From the NCBI GenBank assembly GCA_002686995.1, contig NYZC01000365.1:1-32460 (forward strand): a DNA stretch of 32,460 bases. Reading direction: 5' to 3'. The notes under the pieces are model-generated. The model worked only from the letters and a program-made list of their open reading frames with translations. It did not search any database and was not told where the DNA came from. A program made the position numbers and the translations under genes. The stretch comes from Phycisphaeraceae bacterium (GTDB taxonomy: Bacteria; Planctomycetota; Phycisphaerae; Phycisphaerales; Phycisphaeraceae). Below, piece after piece: positions 9,791 to 20,570 of this stretch. How positions within the stretch are numbered: the first letter of the stretch is position 1; every line of letters begins with the position of its first letter.

Positions 9791-9860
9791 CTTCGCTATC
9801 ATTAAGGTACGCAGGTCCAGTTCAGGCGCAGGTCCGCGCCGCAGTCGCGAAGGAACGCCC

Positions 9861-13010
<3,150 letters not shown>

Positions 13011-13340
13011 GGGCTCGGGCGCCGGGTTTCGAGATGCATCCGGCATCAGATTGCCGCACGTCAGACCCGTGGGCTGACGCCTGACTGACGCCCACGGTAC
13101 GCCAGCGGTGACTTGCGCGCCTGCGCCTGCGAACCGCGCGGCGTAAGCCCGCGGGTGGACCGCGCAGGGCATCTTCAGAAGGGGACGACGCTCAGTTCGC
13201 GCCCCGGGACCCGGACCCCGGAATCCGGAACCCGGTCCCGGATTTGCGACCCGGCGCGTTTCGGTGGAGAATGCTGGATTGTCCGATGCCGGCCATCGGC
13301 AGTCGCGATCTGACGGACCCACCCCGAAATCAGGTAAATC
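13011..13340. other. Intergenic region between AmmeMemoRadiSam fusion and transketolase
   Basis: No gene is seen. The first half is the right copy of the inverted repeat (13024-13165). Bases 13199-13240 are a low-complexity run of CCCGG and CCGGAA units. The rest should hold the transketolase promoter, but I cannot pick one with confidence. Confidence 0.55.
13024..13165 (-). repeat. Intergenic repeat, right copy (inverted relative to 9654-9790)
   Basis: Read on the minus strand it gives ACCCGCGGGCTTACGCCGCG, GCGTACCGTGGGCGTCAG, GTCAGCCCACGGG, CTGACGTGC and TGCCGGATGC, the same order as the left copy. It begins 14 bases after the stop codon of the fusion gene. CCGTGGGC and GCCCACGG inside it can pair, so it may also act as a transcript 3' end. 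Confidence 0.8.
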
Positions 13341-15311
13341 ATGTCATTCGATTCAACCATCCACGCCAAGGCCGTTGACCTGACGAAGCTGTGCTACGAA
13401 ATGGCCGCGAACGCCGGGTCGGGACACCCGACCAGCTGCGCGAGCCTTGCCCACCTCGTCACCGTGCTCATGTATCAGCACATGCGATGGGAGCCGGCCA
13501 ACCCCGGCCACGCCTCCGCGGACCGGCTGGTGCTCAGCGAAGGCCATTCCGTGCCGATCATCTACGCCGCCTGTGCCGACCTCGGGGCGCACATGGGACG
13601 GCCGGACGGGACCACGCGGGCGATGACCCGTGACGACGCGCGCACATTGCGGATGATCGACTCGCCCATCGAGGGCCATCCGAACCCGATGGAGGGATTC
13701 CCCTTCTTCGACGTCGCCACCGGCTCGCTCGGCCAGGGGCTCTCGTGTTCCGCCGGGCTGGCGGCCGCGGCCGGCCTCGACGACATCGACAAGCGGATCT
13801 ACTGCATCATCGGGGACGGCGAGAGCCGCGAGGGCCAGGTGTGGGAAGCGCTGGACTTCATCGCCGACTTCAATCTGAAGGCGGTCTGCCCCATCTTCAA
13901 CTGCAACGCGTTCGGCCAGTCGGATCCGGTCAGCGCCGCGCAGACCGCGGATGCCATAGTCAGGAAGCTCGAGGCGTTCGGCTGCAACGTCCTGGACATC
14001 GACGGGCACCAGCCGACGGAGATCGCGGACGCGCTGCGCAAGCACGTGTCGACCACCTGTGACCCGCAGGCGAAGCCGATGGCGATCGTGGCGCGGACCG
14101 TCAAGGGCTGGGGCAGCCCGTCGCAGCACGGCATGGGCCATCACGGCAAGCCCGCGACCGACAGCGACCTCGAGCAGGCGCTCGCGGAGCTTGACGAGAC
14201 GGCGCTGCAGGTCGGCGCCGCCGCGGACACGACGCTGCAGATCGCCGACATCACGGCCGGCAAGCCGGCGCCGGTGGAGCGCGGCGCCGTATCGAGCCTG
14301 TCGGAAGCCGCGGAGAGCGGAGGGCTGGGCGACAAGCTGCGCAGCGGCGCGTTCTCGACGCGGCGCGCGTACGGGCTGGCCCTCAAGGCCCTCGGCCACG
14401 CCTGCAGCGACGTCGTCGCGCTCGACTGCGACGTCAAGAACTCGACCTTCGCCGAAGACTTCGCGAAGGACGAGGCGCTGGCGCCGCGCTACTTCGAGTG
14501 CCGGATCGCCGAGCAGAACATGGTCTCGGTTGCGGCGGCGCTGAGCGTCGCCGGAAAGTGTCCTTATGCGTCGACCTTCGGCAAGTTCATCACCCGCGCC
14601 TACGACCAGGTCGAGATGGCGATCAACAGCGGCGCGAACCTCAAGCTGGTCGGGTCGCACATCGGCGTGACCCTGGCCGCGGACGGCCCGAGCCAGATGG
14701 GGCTGCCCGACGTCGCGTGGTTCCGGTCGCTGTCGACGGTCGAGAGTCACAAGGGCGGGCCGGCCTGTTACGTGCTGACGCCGTCGGACGCCTTCCAGGC
14801 CTACGCGCTGACGATCCTGATGGCCGAGCACGACGGCCCGGTCTACCTCAGGACGATGAGGCCCGATACCGAGGTCATCTACAACGATCAGGCCGAGTTC
14901 GAACTGGGCGGCCACGAGCTGCTGGTCGAGGGACGGGACCTGCTCATCGTCGCCAGCGGCTACATGGTCCACGAGGCGAACAAGGCGATCGAGGTGCTCG
15001 ACGGCGAGGGCATCGACGCGAGCCTCGTCGATCTCTACAGCCTGCCGTTCAACCAGGAGGCGATCCTGGATCTCGCGAACGCGAACAACGGCATGATCCT
15101 TACGATCGAGGACAACTACGGCGGCGGGATCGGCAGCGCGGTCGCGGACGCGGTGTCGGCCGACGGCGGCGGGTTCAACGTTCGGCAGTTGCATGTGCGG
15201 CGCATTCCGAAGAGCGGCACGACGACCGGGCACCTGCTCGAGTATTGCGGCCTTTCCTCGGAGGAAATCGTGAAGAACGCGCTGACGCTTCTGCAACTGC
15301 CCGTGTCGTAG
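13341..15311 (+). CDS. tkt: Transketolase
   Basis: This 656-aa thiamine-diphosphate enzyme transfers two-carbon ketol units between sugar phosphates in the pentose phosphate pathway. Both halves are on one chain. The cofactor half carries GSGHPTS (H29, matching the conserved substrate-phosphate His), EGHPNP, and the GDG motif at 158-160 followed by E161. The Pyr half has the activating glutamate at E391 in CRIAEQN. GDGE followed later by GQSDP, and the length, are nearer the animal/archaeal-type transketolases than the E. coli type. Where relatives have D-V-N or D-I-N for metal binding, this protein has N-C-N; the second Asn, the metal ligand, is kept. The start ATG has AGG about 8 nt upstream. 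The next gene begins 54 bases after the stop, so cotranscription is possible. Confidence 0.95.
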   Translation: MSFDSTIHAKAVDLTKLCYEMAANAGSGHPTSCASLAHLVTVLMYQHMRWEPANPGHASADRLVLSEGHSVPIIYAACADLGAHMGRPDGTTRAMTRDDARTLRMIDSPIEGHPNPMEGFPFFDVATGSLGQGLSCSAGLAAAAGLDDIDKRIYCIIGDGESREGQVWEALDFIADFNLKAVCPIFNCNAFGQSDPVSAAQTADAIVRKLEAFGCNVLDIDGHQPTEIADALRKHVSTTCDPQAKPMAIVARTVKGWGSPSQHGMGHHGKPATDSDLEQALAELDETALQVGAAADTTLQIADITAGKPAPVERGAVSSLSEAAESGGLGDKLRSGAFSTRRAYGLALKALGHACSDVVALDCDVKNSTFAEDFAKDEALAPRYFECRIAEQNMVSVAAALSVAGKCPYASTFGKFITRAYDQVEMAINSGANLKLVGSHIGVTLAADGPSQMGLPDVAWFRSLSTVESHKGGPACYVLTPSDAFQAYALTILMAEHDGPVYLRTMRPDTEVIYNDQAEFELGGHELLVEGRDLLIVASGYMVHEANKAIEVLDGEGIDASLVDLYSLPFNQEAILDLANANNGMILTIEDNYGGGIGSAVADAVSADGGGFNVRQLHVRRIPKSGTTTGHLLEYCGLSSEEIVKNALTLLQLPVS

Positions 15312-15365
15312 GCGAAGGGGGACAAGACAAAGACATTCAATGCCCCCCCCACAGAGCCTGGACCC

Positions 15366-15980
15366 GTGCTTGCATTCCTGACCCAGACCTTTGCCGACCT
15401 GATGGCGCGCGGCGGCCCGGTCATGTGGGTGCTCCTTCTGCTCAGCATCGTCGCCGTCACCCTCTCCTTCGAGCGCGGCTGGTTCTGGTTGCGCACCAAC
15501 CATCCGCGCCGAAGAGCCATGCTCGACGAAGCAGGCCGCATGCTGCGCAGCGGACGGCTCGAAGACGCCCGCCGCTTCGCCGCGTCGGATCAGAGCGTCT
15601 ACGGCCGCCTCGTCGCGCGGCTCGCCGAGTCCAGGGACGCCGCCTCCGCGCCCATCGATGCCATTGAAGCCGAGCGCCCGCACATCGAGCGCTTCATGCC
15701 CACGCTTTCCACCGTGATTACCGCCGCGCCCATGCTCGGCATCCTGGGTACGGTCCTCGGTCTCATCGCGGCCCTGAACATCATGGGCACCGACCAGTCG
15801 ATCACCGACCCTCGCCAGATCAGCCCCGCCATCGGCGAGGCGCTCATCAGCACCGCGGCGGGTCTCGTCGTCGCCCTGATCGTCCTCTTTCCCTACAACG
15901 CGTTCCGGGCCCAGATCAGCCGGACGCTGGGGCGGTTCGAGGCACTGGTCGAGGCGGCGGTGGGCACCGACGATTCCTGA
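15366..15980 (+). CDS. MotA/TolQ/ExbB-type proton channel protein
   Basis: This 204-aa inner-membrane protein has the ExbB layout: one N-terminal TM (about residues 18-36), a cytoplasmic stretch, then two TMs (about 112-136 and 155-178). LSTVITAAPMLGILGTVLGLI and SPAIGEALISTAAGLVVAL match the conserved pore helices. ExbB/TolQ proteins form proton channels that energise envelope processes with an ExbD/TolR partner; none follows here, so the partner must be elsewhere. The start is uncertain: GTG 15366 lacks a good ribosome site. An ATG at 15340 is followed by eight C residues and would be in frame only with nine. A diverged copy of the 3' part of this gene lies just downstream. Confidence 0.88.
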   Translation: MLAFLTQTFADLMARGGPVMWVLLLLSIVAVTLSFERGWFWLRTNHPRRRAMLDEAGRMLRSGRLEDARRFAASDQSVYGRLVARLAESRDAASAPIDAIEAERPHIERFMPTLSTVITAAPMLGILGTVLGLIAALNIMGTDQSITDPRQISPAIGEALISTAAGLVVALIVLFPYNAFRAQISRTLGRFEALVEAAVGTDDS

Positions 15981-16002
15981 TCGTCTCGGTTACCGGGTCA
16001 GC

Positions 16003-16132
16003 CCCAATCCTGTTCGGCACGGCATTCGCGGTGCGTTCATCGGGATCGCCTCGGCAACGCAAGTCGAGCTTTCCAAGGACGCGGGCGTTGCAGCTGGATT
16101 CCCAAGCGAATTCCGTGCCGAACAGAATTGGG
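16003..16132. mobile_element. MITE-like element, copy 1 (130 bp)
   Basis: Terminal inverted repeats at 16003-16029 and 16106-16132 match at 25 of 27 positions, sharing the core CTGTTCGGCACGG. The heptamer CAGCCCC at 15999-16005 recurs at 16134-16140, consistent with a target duplication that overlaps the end of the element. There is no coding capacity. The left end is found again, inverted, at 19493-19520. Confidence 0.75.
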
Positions 16133-16200
16133 CCAGCCCCGTCATCGGCGAGGCGCTCATCGGCCCCGCTGCGGGTCTCGTTCTCGTCCTCGATCGAAAA
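16133..16200 (+). pseudogene. Remnant of a duplicated ExbB-like 3' segment
   Basis: Read in the frame starting GCC AGC CCC it gives SPVIGEALIGPAAGLVLVL, close to SPAIGEALISTAAGLVVAL in the channel gene at 15366-15980. The DNA matches 15822-15885 with scattered changes, then diverges. It has no start and only about 22 related codons. It looks like a decayed partial duplication, with the MITE-like element sitting at its left border. Confidence 0.7.
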
Positions 16201-16429
16201 CGCGCTGGCGTTCGGCGAGGGATGGGTGTCGAGTCGGAGCGGGCACATCGCAGGAGGTGAAGACGAGTGGGGTCGAGGTCGAGGACGATTACGAGTGGGG
16301 ACGATCGGCAGTACGGTCCGAGAATCGAAGGCCGAATTATCAAGACCGCCGGGCATCGGACCGACAGGAGGTTAACGGTCGATTCAGGAGGTGGTTCCAT
16401 GGGTGCCGGTGCGGACCAAGCCACAACAC

Positions 16430-16465
16430 GAGGGAGAATCCGAGGGAGAATCCGAGGGAGAATCC
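16430..16465 (+). repeat. 12-bp tandem repeat, three copies
   Basis: GAGGGAGAATCC occurs three times in a row without mismatch (16430-16441, 16442-16453, 16454-16465), followed by GAGG. It lies about 180 bases ahead of the phosphorylase start and is a candidate variable-number repeat. Confidence 0.9.
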
Positions 16466-16641
16466 GAGGAAATGCCTGGCGGGTGATCCGGGGGGGCGCG
16501 ACCGTCCCGATCCCGACCCGACCCGGCCCGGACGCCGGCGTCAAGCCCTTTGCATGGAATTACTTAGAATGCGCCCCGCCGTGCCGACGTTCACCTCGGC
16601 GTCGCGCTGGAGGGCCCGACCCCTTGTCAAGGGATCCGTGA

Positions 16642-19278
16642 ATGCTCAGTCCCAACCTTGCCCGTATCCGACAGTTCGCCGTGGTGCCGTCGCTGCCGAG
16701 GAAGCTCGAGCCGCTGCTCGACCTGGCGTGCAACCTGTGGTGGACCTGGCATCCCGAGGCGGTCCGCCTGTTCGAACGGATCGACGCGAACCTCTGGGAG
16801 CAGACGCACCACAATCCCGTCCAACTGGTCGGCCGCTGCAGCCAGACGCGCCTGGACGAGCTTGCCGCGGACGAAGGGTTCCTCGTTTCGCTGCAGCGGG
16901 TCGAGGCCAACCTGACGCGGCACATGGAGCGCGAGCCATGGCTCGCGCAGCACGAACGGAATCCCGGGGACTTCACCATCGCCTATTTCTGCACCGAGTT
17001 CGGTCTGTCCGAATGCCTGCAGATTTACTCCGGCGGTCTCGGCTGCCTCGCGGGCGACCACCTGAAGTCCGCCAGCGAATTGGCCCTGCCGTTGGTCGGC
17101 GTCGGGTTGCTCTACCGTCACGGCTACTTCCAGCAGTACCTGAACGCCGACGGATGGCAGCAGGAGTTCTACGCCGACCTGGACTTTTCGAACCTTCCGG
17201 TTCGCGAGGTGCTCGGCGACGACGGCCGCCAGATCAAGGTGTACGTCCACCTGCCCGGCCACGACGTCGCGATCGCGCTGTGGAAGGTGCGCGTCGGGCG
17301 TATCGACCTGTACCTGCTCGATACGAACCTGCCGGAGAACATCGAGGCCGACCGCGGGATCACCGGTCATCTCTACGGCGGCGACATGGAGATGCGCATC
17401 CAGCAGGAGATCGTGCTGGGCATCGGCGGCGTGCGGGCGCTGGAGGCCGTGGGCATCCGCCCGGACATCTGCCACATGAACGAGGGGCACAGCGCGTTCC
17501 TCGCGCTCGAGCGCATCACGCGCCTGGTGCACGAGCACGATGTCAGCTTCGACATCGCGCGTCACTACGCGGCCGCGTCGCACGTGTTCACGACCCACAC
17601 ACCCGTTCCGGCGGGCATCGACCGGTTCCCGCCAGAGCTGATCGTCAAGTACTTCTCGCACTACCACGACGACCTGCGGCTCGACATGGAGGGCCTGCTG
17701 GCGCTCGGGCGCGAGAACGTCAGCGCGCGCACCGAGTTCTTCTCGATGGCGGTGCTGGCCCTGCGCACCGCCGACTGGTGCAACGGCGTCAGCGCCCTGC
17801 ACGGCGTGGTGAGCCGGAAGATGTGGCAGAACATCTGGCCCGGCGTGCCGGAGCCGGAGATCCCCATCAACCACGTCACCAACGGCGTCCACGCGCGATC
17901 GTGGATGAGCCGCGAGCTGATCGAGCTGCTCGACGGCTACCTCGGGCCGCAGTGGCAGGTGAACCCGTCGGACCAGACAGGATGGTCGTCGATCCACGAG
18001 GGGCCCGACGAGGAGCTGTGGCGCATTCACGAGCGGTGTCGCCGTCGGCTGATCCGCTGGACGCGCCAGCAGCTTCGCCGCTACGTCGAGACGCGCGGCG
18101 CCGACGCGACGATGATCGAGAACGCCGCCGAAGCGCTCGATCCGAACGCGCTGACCATCGGGTTCGCGCGCCGGTTCGCGACGTACAAGCGCGGCAACCT
18201 GATCCTCAAGGATCCCGATCGCCTTCTGCGCATGCTCGGCAACTCGGACCGGCCCGTGCAGTTCATCATCGCCGGCAAGGCCCATCCCGCGGACGGCGCG
18301 GGCAAGGAGCTGATCCGGGACCTGGTCCACTTCGCGCGCGACGCGAAGGTGGGGCGGCGCATCGTGTTCGTCGAGAACTACGACATCAACGTCGCACGCC
18401 ACCTCGTCCAGGGGTGCGACGTCTGGCTCAACACCCCGCGCCGCGGCATGGAGGCGTCGGGCACCAGCGGCATGAAGGCGGCGCTCAACGGCGTGCTCAA
18501 CTGCTCGGTGCTGGACGGGTGGTGGGACGAGGCGTTCTCGCCGGACGTCGGCTGGGCCGTGGGCGGCGGCGAGACCTACCTCAACGGCGACGTCCAGGAC
18601 GACGTCGAGAGCCGCGCGCTGTACGACCTGATCGAGAAGTACATCATTCCGCTGTTCTACGATCGCGACGATCGCGGCACGCCCGCCCAGTGGGTGGCGC
18701 GGATGAAGGACTCGATCGCCATCCTCGCGCCGCGGTTCAACACGAACCGCATGGTCAGGCAGTACGTCGAGGACCTCTACCTGCCCGCGCTGCATCGCAC
18801 GCGGCGCCTGGGCGCGGACGGTCTCGGCAGCGCGAGGGCCGCGGCGGAAATGACCTGGCACCTCCGTGAGGCGTGGAATGACCTGCGGATCGAGGAGGTC
18901 GCGCCCGAGACGCCCGAACCGCTGGGCGTCGGCGAGGAGATGGAGCTTTCGGTCGTCGCATCGCTCGGCCGGCTCGCGCCGGACCAGGTGCGCGTGCAGG
19001 TCTACTTCGGCATGCTCGACAACGACGGGCGCATCGCCGACGGCGCGGCGACCGACCTCGAGCATCTCGAAGATCTCGGCGACGGCCGTCACCGGTTCAG
19101 CGGAGGCATTGCGGCGACGGGCAGCGGCCGTCACGGATTCGCGCTTCGCGTCATTCCGGGCACCGAGCTGATCGGCGACATGGTGCTTCCCGGGCTGATC
19201 TACTGGGATCACCTTCCCGCGCTCGCCCCATCGCTGGACGAGCCCGAAGACACCACGGCGTCCGGCTCGGCGGCGTAA
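16642..19278 (+). CDS. glgP: Alpha-glucan (glycogen) phosphorylase
   Basis: This 878-aa cytoplasmic enzyme releases glucose-1-phosphate from glycogen or maltodextrin using phosphate and pyridoxal phosphate. The N-terminal ~120 residues are the DUF3417-type extension (LACNLWWTWHPEA) of the bacterial/archaeal alpha-glucan phosphorylase family, rather than the classical regulated glycogen phosphorylase. Conserved marks include AYFCTEFGLSE, the YSGGLGCLAGDHLKSAS glycine loop, HMNEGHSAF, and the PLP lysine K612 in GTSGMKAALNG. The length matches the family. The start ATG has AAGGGA 7 nt upstream. MITE-like elements lie on both sides and no glycogen synthase or branching enzyme is next to it, so it appears to be transcribed alone. 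Residues 750-878 form a C-terminal beta-rich tail. Confidence 0.95.
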   Translation: MLSPNLARIRQFAVVPSLPRKLEPLLDLACNLWWTWHPEAVRLFERIDANLWEQTHHNPVQLVGRCSQTRLDELAADEGFLVSLQRVEANLTRHMEREPWLAQHERNPGDFTIAYFCTEFGLSECLQIYSGGLGCLAGDHLKSASELALPLVGVGLLYRHGYFQQYLNADGWQQEFYADLDFSNLPVREVLGDDGRQIKVYVHLPGHDVAIALWKVRVGRIDLYLLDTNLPENIEADRGITGHLYGGDMEMRIQQEIVLGIGGVRALEAVGIRPDICHMNEGHSAFLALERITRLVHEHDVSFDIARHYAAASHVFTTHTPVPAGIDRFPPELIVKYFSHYHDDLRLDMEGLLALGRENVSARTEFFSMAVLALRTADWCNGVSALHGVVSRKMWQNIWPGVPEPEIPINHVTNGVHARSWMSRELIELLDGYLGPQWQVNPSDQTGWSSIHEGPDEELWRIHERCRRRLIRWTRQQLRRYVETRGADATMIENAAEALDPNALTIGFARRFATYKRGNLILKDPDRLLRMLGNSDRPVQFIIAGKAHPADGAGKELIRDLVHFARDAKVGRRIVFVENYDINVARHLVQGCDVWLNTPRRGMEASGTSGMKAALNGVLNCSVLDGWWDEAFSPDVGWAVGGGETYLNGDVQDDVESRALYDLIEKYIIPLFYDRDDRGTPAQWVARMKDSIAILAPRFNTNRMVRQYVEDLYLPALHRTRRLGADGLGSARAAAEMTWHLREAWNDLRIEEVAPETPEPLGVGEEMELSVVASLGRLAPDQVRVQVYFGMLDNDGRIADGAATDLEHLEDLGDGRHRFSGGIAATGSGRHGFALRVIPGTELIGDMVLPGLIYWDHLPALAPSLDEPEDTTASGSAA

Positions 19279-19351
19279 GGCCTCGGTCACAGATTGCAAT
19301 TCGACTCGCTTCGGCGCGGTTCATGCGCCCGGCAGGTGAGGGCAGGCGTTG

Positions 19352-19520
19352 CATCCTGTTCGGCACTCGGGTTGGTATCTCCGGACGCTTGCCGAAACGG
19401 GCCGTACTCGGCCCGGAGTCGGCAAGCGCCTGAACGCACTTCGGGCCGCGAACGGCCCGGCTCGGCAGCGCGCGTACCCCATTGAAACGGCTCCGCGAAT
19501 GCCGTGCCGAACAGGATTGG
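19352..19520. mobile_element. MITE-like element, copy 2 (~170 bp)
   Basis: The right end (19493-19520), read on the minus strand, is identical over 28 bases to the left end of the element at 16003. The left end keeps the core ATCCTGTTCGGCAC (19353-19366), then diverges. The interior is only loosely related to copy 1 and carries a large hairpin. It has no coding capacity. Confidence 0.75.
19386..19428. terminator. Strong nested hairpin, possible bidirectional terminator
   Basis: CGCTTGCCGA (19386-19395) pairs with TCGGCAAGCG (19419-19428), and inside it GGGCCG (19399-19404) pairs with CGGCCC (19409-19414). The stem lies between convergent genes within a MITE-like element. No T-run follows, so a terminator role is an inference from position and stability. 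Confidence 0.5.
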
Positions 19521-19586
19521 ATCTGACCGGTCTTACCTCGTTTCCGGCGAATCGTCCTCGTACTCGCTGAATACTGAACCCTTCCC

Positions 19587-20570
19587 CTACCAGCTCGCCA
19601 GCTCACCCGTGATCGGCTCAAGCAGGTCCTTCAGCGTCACGATGCCCACGGGCCGGTCCTGACGCACGACGACGGCCATGGGCACGCCGGTCTGCAGCAT
19701 CTGCAGGGCCTGTCGGATCGGGGTGTCGATCTCGATCGCCCGGGCCGGGCGCATCAGCGATTCGACCGGCGGGCAGTCCGGAGGATCGAAGACCAGCGCA
19801 TCGTGAATGTCGATGCAGCCGCGCACCGCGCCGCCTTCGTCGACGACCGGAAAGCGCGACCGGCTCGTCTGGTCCGCGAGATCCCAGAGGTGCTGCGCCG
19901 TCGCGCCGCCGTCGAGCTTCGTGACGTTCGACCAGTCGAGCATGACTTCGCCCACGGTCTGCTCGCCCAGGGCCAGCACGCGCTCGACGATCGCCGACTG
20001 GTCGTCGCTGAGCACGCCGCGACCGACCCCTTCCTTCAGCAGCGTGCCCATGAGCATGCGCCGACCGAAAGGCTGCGCGTCGGCGGCCCCGATCATCCAC
20101 ATGACGAGGCGGCTGACCCCGATCAGCAGCGCCAGCAGCCCCAGCCAGTGGCAGACGAACGTCAGCACCCGCAGCAGGCGCGCGAACGGGTAGACGAGCA
20201 GATCCGAGTGCGCCGAGAAGAGGTCCTTGGGCAGCGTCTCGGCGAAGATGAAGAAGATGGGCGTCATGATCAGCACGTCGCAGGCGATGACCTGCCAGTC
20301 GGACATGCCGTAGCCGTGAAGCGCCGCCGCCAGCGAACTCGTGGCGATGTTGGTCGCGACGTTCGTCGCGATCAGCAGGCTCGCGAGCAGCCGCGCCGGA
20401 TGGGTGACCAGATCGTCGAGGATCGCCGCGCGCCGGCTGCGATGGGCTCGGACGTGCAGGCGAACGCGGTTGAGGCTGTAGACGCCCGTCTCGAGGCCGG
20501 CGAACAGGCCGCAGCCGATCACGCCGGCCACCGCGAGCATCCAGAGAATGGCCTGGGTCACGGGGCTCAT
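19587..20570 (-). CDS. CNNM/CBS-domain membrane protein (short HlyC/CorC-type)
   Basis: This 327-aa protein has an N-terminal DUF21/CNNM membrane domain (about residues 1-170; hydrophobic segments near 5-25, 55-80, 90-110 and 128-150) and a pair of CBS domains (about 195-325). CNNM/CorC proteins are linked to magnesium or cobalt export; the older name hemolysin is misleading. It lacks the C-terminal CorC_HlyC domain present in its upstream neighbour. ATG 20570 overlaps the stop of that gene by four bases (ATGA), so translation is probably coupled. The two paralogues may form a heteromeric transporter, which is an inference. Confidence 0.88.
   Translation of the reverse strand: MSPVTQAILWMLAVAGVIGCGLFAGLETGVYSLNRVRLHVRAHRSRRAAILDDLVTHPARLLASLLIATNVATNIATSSLAAALHGYGMSDWQVIACDVLIMTPIFFIFAETLPKDLFSAHSDLLVYPFARLLRVLTFVCHWLGLLALLIGVSRLVMWMIGAADAQPFGRRMLMGTLLKEGVGRGVLSDDQSAIVERVLALGEQTVGEVMLDWSNVTKLDGGATAQHLWDLADQTSRSRFPVVDEGGAVRGCIDIHDALVFDPPDCPPVESLMRPARAIEIDTPIRQALQMLQTGVPMAVVVRQDRPVGIVTLKDLLEPITGELASW

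Larger units (their letters stand above)
9414..9860. other. Divergent intergenic region between the giant surface gene and the AmmeMemoRadiSam gene
   Basis: I see no gene in these ~450 bases. They hold a perfect 11-bp-stem hairpin (9613-9637), the left copy of the intergenic inverted repeat (about 9654-9790) and a possible -10 element TATCAT at 9797-9802 ahead of the plus-strand gene, without a convincing -35 partner. Confidence 0.6.
15981..16641. other. Repeat-rich intergenic region upstream of glucan phosphorylase
   Basis: No complete gene is seen in these 660 bases. They hold a MITE-like element (16003-16132), an ExbB-like remnant (16133-16200), a 12-bp tandem repeat (16430-16465), a possible -10 TAGAAT (16565-16570) without a clear -35, and AAGGGA (16629-16634) as the ribosome site of the next gene. 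The AAGGG lies within a small palindrome, CCCTTGTCAAGGG. Confidence 0.6.
19279..19586. other. Convergent intergenic region after glucan phosphorylase
   Basis: No gene is seen in these 308 bases. They are mostly occupied by the second MITE-like copy (19352-19520) with its strong internal hairpin. The flanking genes converge here, so the hairpin may end transcripts from both sides. Confidence 0.6.

Noticed and set aside
9771..9860. N-terminal extension of the AmmeMemoRadiSam protein to 9771
   Set aside because: It would begin inside the intergenic repeat; ATG 9861 has a good ribosome site and the family motif starts soon after it.
13353..15683. 776-aa minus-strand frame opposite transketolase
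   Set aside because: Transketolase on the plus strand is unambiguous; the antisense product is low-complexity Arg/Ala/Val.
16267..16641. Small gene between the MITE-like element and glucan phosphorylase, suggested by AGGAGG-like sites at 16251 and 16370
   Set aside because: The translation is low complexity, runs through the 12-bp tandem repeat and has no recognisable feature.
16627..19299. 890-aa minus-strand frame covering the whole phosphorylase gene
   Set aside because: It mirrors the phosphorylase codon pattern and has no domain; overlapping plus-strand frames in the same stretch are also shadows.
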